From: Ichthyosporea sp. XGB-2017a | Taxonomy: Eukaryota; Opisthokonta; Ichthyosporea | Assembly (NCBI GenBank): GCA_002811675.1 | Contig: PDIM01010370.1 | Coordinates: 19,770 to 41,588, forward strand | DNA length: 21,819 nt | Direction of reading: 5' to 3' | Shown here: positions 1 through 7,373 of the stretch, piece by piece | Position numbering within the stretch: the first letter of the stretch is position 1 | Layout of the letters: each line of letters starts with the position of its first letter | Made by a program: the position numbers and the translations under genes | Notes under the pieces: generated by a model | Told to the model about the DNA's origin: nothing | The model's database searches: none | Seen by the model: only the letters and a program-made list of their open reading frames with translations

Positions 1-30
1 TCACTGAGATCGAGGTGCTCGATCAGAACG

Positions 31-64
31 AAAAAAAAAAAAAGAGGGAGGGGGGGGAGGGGGG
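31..64 (+). repeat. Polypurine tract (A run followed by G-rich run)
   Basis: An uninterrupted purine block of about 34 bases: a run of A, then GAGGGAG, then runs of G. Such tracts can form triplexes or G-rich structures and are also prone to sequencing error. No gene is attached to it. Confidence 0.8.
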
Positions 65-309
65 AATAAATCAACCAAACAATAAATCACAAAAAGTAAA
101 AGAAACAGCACAGTTGTCAACGTCACGCACCCCTTTCTGTCTTTTGTGTGACAAACAAAACAAGAAACAAGCGAAAAAGGGGTGGGAGCTTGGTTGATTT
201 GACCCTGCCCTTCTCCTCACACCTCGAGAGTGAATCGAGCTACTGTAACAATGTTTTGGTTTCAGATTTAGATGTGTCATGCAAGTGGTTAACAAGTATT
301 CGATTCTAT

Positions 310-315
310 TTTATT
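310..315 (-). terminator. Candidate polyadenylation signal for the CBM20-like ORF
   Basis: TTTATT on the plus strand reads AATAAA on the minus strand, about 165 bases beyond the stop at 479. It is the first such hexamer downstream, and the region around it is T/A-rich. Confidence 0.4.
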
Positions 316-478
316 TTTTAAAAAAAAGGATTCTTTTCACAACTCGTGTTGCATTGGAGTTGATCACTTTTTTGTTTTTTTTCAGTTCCATTGAATCATT
401 GTCAGTTTGTCAACTTCTTCCTGCACAAGGCTTGACCTTTTGTTACAATGGTGAATCATAGTTTTACAAGCCTTTATC

Positions 479-1273
479 TTAAATAGTGTTAACGTATCTC
501 ATAAATGCCTCGTATACAAGTCGTCTTCTCACGCGATACAGGTTCAGATAGCCTTTCAATCCATGCTCTCCATAATCTCGCACCATCTCAGGGGAGTACT
601 CCATTTCAGTTAATCCGAAATCACCGCGGACATGAATGTCAGTGTCGCTATCAGAACCAACATGGAGCTTTCGATCCGAGGATTGCACGCCAAAGCCATT
701 CATCTTACCTTTTGGTATTTGGAGAAAGATCTTAGCTCCCTTCTCCAGGGAGGCCGTTGCAATAAAGTCATGGAATGGAGATCCGTGTGATCCTAGGTTG
801 ACCTTAAGGGTGGCCGGTGTGGCATTAAGCGATTGTATCAATTTTTTCTTCTGTTCAGCGTTGATTTTAGTATCTTCCATGGAAATGAGATATTTATCTT
901 CCAATCCCCGTTTACCTTTCTCACAAGGATCAGCCTCCATGGGAACATTATTCACCTTTTTGGTTTGTTCGTTAGCATACTCAAAAATAAACTCTCTGTC
1001 ATCAAACACAAGGGGCAAATAGTCATTCACATCTGGGCAAATAAATCGACTGTACACCAAACGATACTTCACGTCTTTTCCCTTCTCAAGCCACCCCTCA
1101 CCAACATAAGTTCCCTCGCCCTTGTACTTGAGAGGAAGAGCATAGCTCAACAACCAATTCCCAAGTTGAGGCTCGCTCCCGGCAAGATACACAGTTCGGA
1201 AGGCACTGTCATCATCTGTTCCTACTGACCAAATTCCTCGATTAATCTTGAAGCTAAACGTCACGTGGCGCAT
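479..1273 (-). CDS. Protein with N-terminal CBM20-like starch-binding domain
   Basis: ORF of 264 codons from the ATG at 1273; the frame stays open 32 codons upstream without another ATG. Residues 1-85 look like a CBM20 carbohydrate-binding module: a first beta strand (VTFSFKI), the family hallmark VYLAGSEPQLGNW at about residues 28-40, and a later strand GKDVKYRLVY. CBM20 modules bind alpha-glucans. The remaining 175 residues are charged and match no fold I recognise. There is no signal peptide of its own. The ATG lies only 82 bases past the stop of the upstream hydrolase ORF on the same strand, too close for a normal promoter. It is therefore either a second cistron or the 3' part of that gene joined through an intron. 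The CBM20 call is likely; function beyond glycan binding is unknown. Confidence 0.75.
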   Translation of the reverse strand: MRHVTFSFKINRGIWSVGTDDDSAFRTVYLAGSEPQLGNWLLSYALPLKYKGEGTYVGEGWLEKGKDVKYRLVYSRFICPDVNDYLPLVFDDREFIFEYANEQTKKVNNVPMEADPCEKGKRGLEDKYLISMEDTKINAEQKKKLIQSLNATPATLKVNLGSHGSPFHDFIATASLEKGAKIFLQIPKGKMNGFGVQSSDRKLHVGSDSDTDIHVRGDFGLTEMEYSPEMVRDYGEHGLKGYLNLYRVRRRLVYEAFMRYVNTI

Positions 1274-1295
1274 TTCGCGTGTCTCTTGCACAGCC

Positions 1296-1422
1296 CTTGT
1301 TGTTTGATGGACCAGGGGGTTCTGATTTGTCGGTTGTTCATTTGGTAGTTGTGGCTTATTGCATCTCAAATTTGGGAGTCATATCCGCAAGAACGGTATC
1401 CTTTGGCACAATGTTAACACAC
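1296..1422 (-). other. Possible intron joining the hydrolase to the CBM20-like ORF
   Basis: On the minus strand the sequence GAAAG/GTGTGT at 1423/1422 resembles a 5' splice site, and CAACAAG/GG at 1296/1295 could be the 3' site. Removing these 127 bases would drop the last 21 residues and stop codon of the hydrolase and continue in phase into the CBM20-like frame eight codons before its ATG. Against it: the 3' site lacks a pyrimidine tract and no clear branch point is visible. The alternative is a dicistronic transcript. Confidence 0.3.
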
Positions 1423-3848
1423 CTTTCTATAGACAGTTCAACGCTGCCTTGCATTTCAGACCACTTAAGAGGACCAATGACCAGCATATCTCCATCATCA
1501 AAGTGTAACTTTGATTCATCAATTTTAACTCTTCTATATTCTTGGCTGTCCACCAATGTTTCTACTCCTTGGTTGAAATGGTACAACCTAAAGTGCAAGT
1601 TTCCATCATCATCCAAATCGCTGCCTTTGGCAAGGTTCATTTCAACGTCTGCATACACAGTTCCCTGTGCAAGTTCACTATCCCGTCTCCTCATAAACAC
1701 TCCATAAGCAGGATTGCCTTCACCTAAAGATACGGCTCTCCCATACACTTGTATGGGGCTATTGACAAAGGGATGCAAACCTACGCTGTGTGTCAATTCG
1801 GATATTCTCCCTGTTTCAGGCATGAGCAGAACAAATCTAACAATAGCAGTTTTTTTCTGCTTTTTCTCCTCCAAGCGATATTGGCTTTCAATTGCCTTTC
1901 TGAATTCGTTTTCTGTCTTGAATCCTTGCACATACCTGCCACTCTTAACATCAGACGAATAGACTTGAAAGGTCTTATCACTGTACAGTAGATACCGATA
2001 GCCTTTGCTGAATATGTCATCAACCTTGTATGAAAACTCATTTCCATCATTGTTCACTCTCAAAGTTCTTGTTTGGCCGTCAAGTCGCCTCGCACAGACA
2101 TTAATTGTCTTTCCAAGGGCATTAGGGGGCACTGAAATCTCGCCTTTGACAATCATTCTCCGTTTATCAGAAATCCTTCTAGACTCTGGCATGTATTCGT
2201 GGTACTCATCAACAGGATACATTGTCTGTGCTTCATGGTGGAGACGGTTACTGAGGCGAACACTGGCATACGCACCTCGCTCATTGTGCATATACGTAGG
2301 GATAACCGATGCGACTGTAACTAACACAGGAGGCTTTGGAATGGATTCTTTCTCATCACTGCATTGAGTTAGTTGCGGTTCAAAGTATTTGTCAAGTCGA
2401 GTACTGTTTCCAGGCAAACAGCGACCGGGCTTGCAACAGTTGTCCTGGTCTGTTGATTCAATAGGAATAAATTTCCTGCTGTTACGGATACCCTGTTGTT
2501 TAAATGTCCTCGGATACATGCCAGCATCTGCCTGTCCATCACAGTAGTCGACACCATAAAACATGTAATTGCGCATCACATTATCCGGGGAGCAGTAGTA
2601 GCAGGTTCGCGATCCAAACTGTTCACCTCTGATGGCACATGCAGGCCCTTCCAGAGACTTTTGCAATCCGTGAGTCAATGTCTTCACCAGGGCCAAGTTA
2701 ACTTCACCCATCCATTGCTTGGCCTTTTCTGTCTTATCTCCAGTCATGTCACGAGGTGCAAAAAAAGAATGGCCGACAAAACTAGGGAGAGCACAAAATT
2801 GAACATTCTTGTTGTTTTCTGAACCTAAATGAGTAGCCAGTTCTCGGATTGAATCTTCACTCACGGTTTCATCATTTTCACCAACCGCAATTTGCACCTT
2901 CATCTCTGGCAGGTCGTTATACTTTTTGCTCCCGTAGTTGCTCAGTATTTCCCTTCCAAATTCATTTACGCTAGCAGCATGGATTACGTGATAGTTACAA
3001 GACCGAGCAACACCTTCGCGACGCTGACGTATACAGCCATCGTCATCGTTTTCACCCTTAACTGGATATACCCAGCCGTAAGGATCATTTGTCTCATCAA
3101 CAATACCCGCCTTCTTAGCCAAAGCAGCCACCCATTTAGGAATGAGATATGCACCCCAAAGCACTGAATCTTTGTCGGCATGAGCTAACCAGGGGCTCAT
3201 TGCAAGCAACATATTGACCTTGACCATCCTTTGCCTCTTCTTCCACGGTAACCAACTTTTAGGTCCATACATTGACTCACTGTAAGGTGCGTAAAGAGCA
3301 AGGGCTCCTCCTCCTGATAGACCTGCGACATTCACAGCACAAATCCTTTTGTTCTTGGCATCATCGTGATCAATGACAGCCATTACTTCATCCACATAAC
3401 TTTTCACTGTTTCTTTAGTTTCTGGCAGACCTTCCACGCCATCCCGAAAGTATCCATCGTTTTTACTGCTGTCCCCTTTCCAGCCAAATCCAGTCCATAG
3501 AGGAAGCAGCACATTGTGATTAAACGAGTTTGAGAGAACGTCTGCCCACTCTAGATACTGCTGAGGAGAGGCAGAAAACCCATGAAAGAGAATATCAACG
3601 GTAACACAATCACCTTCCAACGCCGATGATGCAGGGAAGTATCGACTTACAGCTCCAGGCTGCATATCATCAGTGGGGAAGTCCTTGTAGAATTTGTTTT
3701 GCTTTTCCACAAAGGCATTCCACTTTGCTTCAGTCTTGGGCGGGAGGTTCGCAGATACCAGTGAAGGCACTACACTACAGACGAGTAGCAACACCACACA
3801 GATGGAATGAAATAAAGAATTCCTCTTCATATTCCAAATGAGATTCAT
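1356..3848 (-). CDS. Secreted alpha/beta-hydrolase with large C-terminal extension
   Basis: 830 codons from the ATG at 3848; an in-frame ATG six codons later would start exactly at a typical signal peptide (MKRN followed by a hydrophobic stretch ending SLVSA). Residues 80-400 form an alpha/beta-hydrolase domain: oxyanion-type HGF at about 89, nucleophile elbow GLSGGG with the serine near 178, acid in GENDETV near 326, and histidine in FVGHSFF near 360. All three catalytic positions are present in the expected order, so the enzyme should be active as an esterase or lipase-type hydrolase, probably outside the cell or in the secretory pathway. Residues 400-480 are cysteine-rich (CYYCSPDN, CCKPGRC). 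The remaining 350 residues look like beta-rich domains that I do not recognise. The gene has no intron within the body. A TATA-like box lies about 110 bases upstream. Confidence 0.88.
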   Translation of the reverse strand: MNLIWNMKRNSLFHSICVVLLLVCSVVPSLVSANLPPKTEAKWNAFVEKQNKFYKDFPTDDMQPGAVSRYFPASSALEGDCVTVDILFHGFSASPQQYLEWADVLSNSFNHNVLLPLWTGFGWKGDSSKNDGYFRDGVEGLPETKETVKSYVDEVMAVIDHDDAKNKRICAVNVAGLSGGGALALYAPYSESMYGPKSWLPWKKRQRMVKVNMLLAMSPWLAHADKDSVLWGAYLIPKWVAALAKKAGIVDETNDPYGWVYPVKGENDDDGCIRQRREGVARSCNYHVIHAASVNEFGREILSNYGSKKYNDLPEMKVQIAVGENDETVSEDSIRELATHLGSENNKNVQFCALPSFVGHSFFAPRDMTGDKTEKAKQWMGEVNLALVKTLTHGLQKSLEGPACAIRGEQFGSRTCYYCSPDNVMRNYMFYGVDYCDGQADAGMYPRTFKQQGIRNSRKFIPIESTDQDNCCKPGRCLPGNSTRLDKYFEPQLTQCSDEKESIPKPPVLVTVASVIPTYMHNERGAYASVRLSNRLHHEAQTMYPVDEYHEYMPESRRISDKRRMIVKGEISVPPNALGKTINVCARRLDGQTRTLRVNNDGNEFSYKVDDIFSKGYRYLLYSDKTFQVYSSDVKSGRYVQGFKTENEFRKAIESQYRLEEKKQKKTAIVRFVLLMPETGRISELTHSVGLHPFVNSPIQVYGRAVSLGEGNPAYGVFMRRRDSELAQGTVYADVEMNLAKGSDLDDDGNLHFRLYHFNQGVETLVDSQEYRRVKIDESKLHFDDGDMLVIGPLKWSEMQGSVELSIERCVNIVPKDTVLADMTPKFEMQ

Positions 3849-3957
3849 AAACAAAGCCAAAATCTATTGATTCTAAGACTAGTTCGTGATTTTCTTTTCA
3901 ACTATTCACTTTTAGTTGTGAGATATCCTTCACATATGGGGGGCTTGCGTTAGTTCT

Positions 3958-3965
3958 CTTTTATA
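3958..3965 (-). promoter_or_regulatory. TATA-like box of the hydrolase gene
   Basis: Minus strand reads TATAAAAG, 110 bases before the ATG at 3848. Its match and distance resemble the boxes seen before the other long genes here. Confidence 0.55.
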
Positions 3966-3975
3966 CGCAATGAAT

Positions 3976-4276
3976 TCATATTACCTTTTCCTCTCCAGAA
4001 GCTTTGTTGAAGAACCCTTGTTTCTTTGTCCTCGTGGAGCATCTGGCACAGTGCACGTGAATTTGTTTCACCCGTGGTAAAGTACCCCTAACTATTGCAG
4101 TAGTAAGTGAAACGGAAGTTTGGTATGGCAAAGACAGTTGCTTGTTTCGGTATCCGGGTTCATGAATTTCCACTTCACTAATTGCACTAATTAGAGCATG
4201 CACAGTTTCTCCCTTTTGATTTGGATAATCGTCATTCGCGGCTAAATATCCACCACAGATAGTGTTTTGCACCACG
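3976..4276 (-). other. Open segment, possible exon of unknown gene
   Basis: An open frame of about 100 codons with no early ATG. On the minus strand it is preceded by a 3' splice-like signal (TTGTTCATAG) and ends at AAAAG/GTAATA, a good 5' splice site. A CxxC pair (HCARCST) lies near the end. No partner exons could be placed, because the hydrolase promoter follows directly. An open frame of this length could occur by chance. Confidence 0.2.
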
Positions 4277-4315
4277 CTATGAACAAGGTGTGTAATTCAG
4301 CCAAGGGCGGACGGT

Positions 4316-4945
4316 TTAGACATCCTCCATTTCTCCGAACACTGTCTCTGTTTCTTCATCTCTGAGATTACCCACACCCACGACGTACTTATTTATCCAC
4401 CACAGCAATTTGTCCAATGGGTTATCCATCACTTCCCAACACATTTTAGGCTTCTTCACCGCTTCTTCAAGAATCTTTATTCGTTGTCATTATGAGATTA
4501 CGGCCCACCAGGCAAACTAACTCATCTCACTCCACGCAACAGTGGCAGATCCCTTCCCCGTGTCTATTGTTATCCATAGTTCGTCCACGAGTAATTTAAA
4601 CACCCTGATGCTTGTTTTTGCATCTGAATTAACACCGCATCCCGCCGAGCGAGCGAAGAGCACGAGCTCCTTCAATAAGTACAATCCTGCTTACAAAAGC
4701 GTTAGGTCAAAAGAAATAATTGATAGGCTTTATAACTTCACTATTGATGACTGATGTATTACTCATTCGCACCCCACTTGTGTGTCTGACGCCCACCTGT
4801 GCGTTGGTATGTTCCCTCTTCTCAGCTGCAGCCAGTGTTCATCAGGGAAATCATATCATAAGAGTTTACCTGTTGAAGCTTCGTCAATCTTCAAGAGGCT
4901 CAACTTCATATGGTACAGCAAACTGTGCACTGATGCTAGCTCCAT
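4316..4945 (-). CDS. Candidate three-exon gene, unknown function
   Basis: Model: exon 1 4945-4870 (ATG at 4945, in good context), intron 4687-4869, exon 2 4686-4531, intron 4465-4530 (or 4462-4530), exon 3 4464-4316 ending TAA. The first intron begins CAG/GTAAAC and ends with CTAAC, a T-rich run and GCAG. The second begins TGGA/GTGAGA and is only 66-69 bases. The phases agree at both joints and give a protein of about 126 residues. It is rich in Leu/Val/Trp (KELVLFARSAG, KLLVDELWI, DKLLWWINKYV) and ends in an acidic tail (RDEETETVFGEMEDV). I do not recognise the family; helical packing is likely. Phase agreement and the branch-point-like CTAAC are the main support. Confidence 0.45.
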
Positions 4946-5266
4946 TGTCTCTTTCTAACCGCTTTTTGCCACTGTTTGACAATCTTGTTTTCTATCATGC
5001 CCCTCTATTGAACATAGGTAATGTACACATCAGACTTGTATGTGTTATTATCAGGGTATTATCCTGTACAAGGTGGACATAAAATACTATATTGTTGGGG
5101 TGATAAAGCAGAAGGACATTGGTAGTCTAGGAGACGGCCCAAGTCAACACTAGCAGTGTCTAAATTTCTCTTGTTTTTGCTATACATGTTGTGCATAACA
5201 CGGAGAGCTTTATGTTCCATGGGTTTATCATGTACCAGAGCTTACAGTCGTTGGATGAATACGCTT

Positions 5267-5957
5267 CTAATTGATAAGTTGAATTGCCAAGGCCTCTCCA
5301 TAATGTGTTTTTATCGTATCGTAATAGCCCGGAAGACCACCGTACGCAACCAGACTGAGATTTAAAACCTCTGGCAACTCCGAAGCCTGTTCCGAAGCAC
5401 GCAGTTCTGGATGGACTCCTTTGGCGTTGAGGTCAATAAGAAGTTCACTCCAATGAAACGAAGGCAGAGGTTGAGGGGCGTCACCATCTTTTGTCGTGGG
5501 GTATATATCCCTCCAGCCGGTTAGTTTAGACAAGGACTGAAGGCGTACCTGCTCTAGCTCTTCCGGGAACTTTTTTCCTGCCGCATGCGGGGCTGTTGCC
5601 GCGACAGAACAACAATGAAAAAGGAAAGTAGAAAAAGAAAAGGGAGGGGAGCAATCTGTACATGTTGTTTATGGTGCCTTGAGGGGTCTGTGTGTATCAT
5701 GATTGGTGTGTAGAGAGGGAAAAAGGAAGAAAGAAAAAGGATAGCCATAGTATCGTAAGTTCTCTATTGCTCCACTGAGAAGAAATCACTATTGTTGTTG
5801 ACCCAACGGGCCCAACGGAAAGTAAGAATCAAGCTTTCGATATTTGCTGTCGCTGGACAAAACGTTTAGAGGAGTCTGCGTTTATCTTGGATGTCTCGCT
5901 CTGTAGTCTCCCAATTACTACACCTATCTCAGGGGATTGCCCCTTCGGATGTTTCAT
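5267..5957 (-). CDS. Candidate two-exon gene, unknown function
   Basis: The best-supported part is the final exon, open from about 5577 to the TAG at 5267. It begins just after a long pyrimidine tract (about 5600-5655 on the minus strand) and several AG candidates. It encodes about 103 residues, including FPEELEQVRLQSLSKLTGW, a Pro-rich linker, HWSELLIDL and YGGLPGYYDTIK. A possible first exon runs from the ATG at 5957 to 5924, ending in phase at ATAG/GTGTAG, giving 114 residues in all. The 5' exon is the weaker half. An overlapping frame starting at the ATG at 5748 encodes a hydrophobic peptide through the pyrimidine tract and is probably not real. Function unknown. Confidence 0.3.
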
Positions 5958-6089
5958 GTTTCTCCACAACCAGAGACCTCATCAAACAGTTCCCCCAAGG
6001 AACGTTGGCTCCCCTCCCCGATCAGTGATTTCTTCTTTCTCTCTCTGCCTTTGAACTTCTCTCTGTCCAACATGTTCCAATTTCAAATG

Positions 6090-6096
6090 TATAAAA
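6090..6096 (+). promoter_or_regulatory. TATA-like box of the small secreted protein gene
   Basis: TATAAAA about 100 bases before the ATG at 6193. The DNA between it and 5957 may serve as a shared promoter region if the minus-strand gene starting at 5957 is real. Confidence 0.55.
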
Positions 6097-6192
6097 CAAA
6101 GACCCATCCGATATTATGGCTTTTAAGTTTAGAAGGCAAATGAGATCTTTCCCTTCGCCCTTCCCAACTTGATTCGAATTCTAAAATCAAAC

Positions 6193-6747
6193 ATGATGTT
6201 ATCAACAAAGCGAAATCTTTCCATCTCCATTGCTTTTCTGGTGGTTGTTTCCCTTGTGCCTGACCTGGTGTTCTCTGCTGACGTTCCTACTAGCAACAAC
6301 ACCACCACAAAGCGAGTGACAGCACCTCATGCCCCCCATGATGAACCGATGTTTCCTTTCACAATTCACCAAGTCAGTTTCTTTGACTGGAGTGGCATGC
6401 CTGGTAAGGCGTATCAATGCACCTATACCGCGATGACTGAGTGCGATGTCAAGGCACCATCTGAATGGGGGCTATGTCCGTTTTATCTCACTGATGCTCA
6501 CGGGGACACAGACTATTGTAAAACACCAAGTAAAATGATCTCCATTAACACCCGAGCTATAGTTTCTTCTATTGGTGGGTCCATCAAGCTTGAATACAAG
6601 ACTTTCAAAGCTCCGCATCACACGTTTGTCACTCGTGAGAGTCGTCCCATCAAGGACTACAAGGGGCCTTTGGGGCACAAGTACGAAGCAATCTTTTTTT
6701 ATCCAGAAGATTTGTGCAGTGTGACAATGTACTTACGAGTGGAATAG
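6193..6747 (+). CDS. Small secreted protein, unknown family
   Basis: 184 codons; the ATG at 6193 begins directly with a signal peptide (basic MMLSTKRN, hydrophobic core to about residue 22, cleavage near VFSAD). The mature part opens with a Thr/Asn-rich linker containing N-glycosylation sequons around residues 35-37. It continues as a compact domain with five cysteines at about 76, 84, 95, 109 and 175, aromatic-rich strands (FTIHQVSFFDW) and a beta-strand-like end (CSVTMYLRVE). There is no membrane segment, so it should be secreted or lumenal. I cannot assign a family. It has its own TATA-like box and AATAAA, so it is an independent unit. Confidence 0.82.
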   Translation: MMLSTKRNLSISIAFLVVVSLVPDLVFSADVPTSNNTTTKRVTAPHAPHDEPMFPFTIHQVSFFDWSGMPGKAYQCTYTAMTECDVKAPSEWGLCPFYLTDAHGDTDYCKTPSKMISINTRAIVSSIGGSIKLEYKTFKAPHHTFVTRESRPIKDYKGPLGHKYEAIFFYPEDLCSVTMYLRVE

Positions 6748-6819
6748 AGAGACATGGACATTTCGTAGTTCATCTTACTTCTTAGTTTGTTGATTCGCTT
6801 TTTGAGAAGAAACAACAAA

Positions 6820-6825
6820 AATAAA
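6820..6825 (+). terminator. Polyadenylation signal of the 6193-6747 gene
   Basis: AATAAA 73 bases past the stop, in an A-rich stretch. Confidence 0.6.
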
Positions 6826-6885
6826 TGAAAAGAAAATACGGAAAATAGACCAAACGCATGAATGATGAAACAAACTATACAAAAG

Positions 6886-6892
6886 TATAAAA
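6886..6892 (+). promoter_or_regulatory. Orphan TATA-like box
   Basis: GTATAAAACC on the plus strand, as good as those before the named genes, but with no clear coding region behind it. Transcription from here would cross the repeat at 7082 and run against the 3' end of the furin-repeat gene. Confidence 0.3.
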
Positions 6893-7081
6893 CCGCTTCT
6901 TTCGTTCATTGCTATTCTATGTACACAAGTCCCCTTGCTCTACAACCAGCAAGCACCATTACAATCTCGTCATAGCTCTCCTCACTCCAAAAAATGCAGA
7001 CAACTATTCTCCCCCAGAGTTGACCATACTTCCACAGTTCCCCCCCTCGACTAAGACTGAGGAGAAGGGCACAGGGGCTCT

Positions 7082-7119
7082 TTGCGGTGAAACAGCGGTG
7101 AAACCAAAGGGAAACTACC
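7082..7119 (+). repeat. 38-bp dispersed direct repeat, copy A
   Basis: 34 of 38 bases match copy B at 9853-9890 in the same orientation. The first 23 are identical and are themselves a tandem of GCGGTGAAACA. The copy lies about 250 bases beyond the 3' end of the furin-repeat gene. Confidence 0.85.
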
Positions 7120-7290
7120 CGAGGGCCGAGTGATGGGTGCCAGATCCTGGTAAAGGTCGACTTGGTATAATGAAAAGATTCGCTTTTTTCCTTGCTTGTG
7201 CAAAACTTTTAATTACTCACTCTTAGTCCAACAGGATAATAAATATTGATAGTCTGAACAGGCAGTCTTTGTATATAAAAGCTTTTCTCT

Positions 7291-7296
7291 TTTATT
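7291..7296 (-). terminator. Polyadenylation signal of the furin-repeat gene
   Basis: AATAAA on the minus strand, about 78 bases past the stop at 7374. Confidence 0.6.
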
Positions 7297-7373
7297 ATCA
7301 ATTAACTTTCTATTCAAATACATCAATGGTCAACTGGAACTAAATTCATGTTTCTTGCAGAAAAGAGGGTCAT

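Larger units (their letters stand above)
1..478. other. Gene-free left margin
   Basis: I see no supportable gene here. The stretch begins with a long A run that turns into a G-rich run, and otherwise holds AT-rich sequence. Its right half is the probable 3' untranslated region of the minus-strand CBM20-like ORF that ends at 479. Short open frames on both strands have low-complexity composition and are not convincing. Confidence 0.6.
6748..7373. other. Intergenic region with polyA signals, orphan TATA box and repeat copy A
   Basis: This gap between the converging 6193-6747 and 7374-9386 genes holds the polyA signals of both, a TATA-like box facing right, and one copy of a 38-bp repeat. A plus-strand frame stays open to a TGA at 7131-7133, past the repeat, but has no good ATG, so I do not call a gene. 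Confidence 0.55.

Noticed and set aside
5554-5748. 64-codon hydrophobic minus-strand frame beginning at an ATG
   Set aside because: It is translated from a pyrimidine tract that more likely serves as the 3' splice region of the neighbouring candidate gene.
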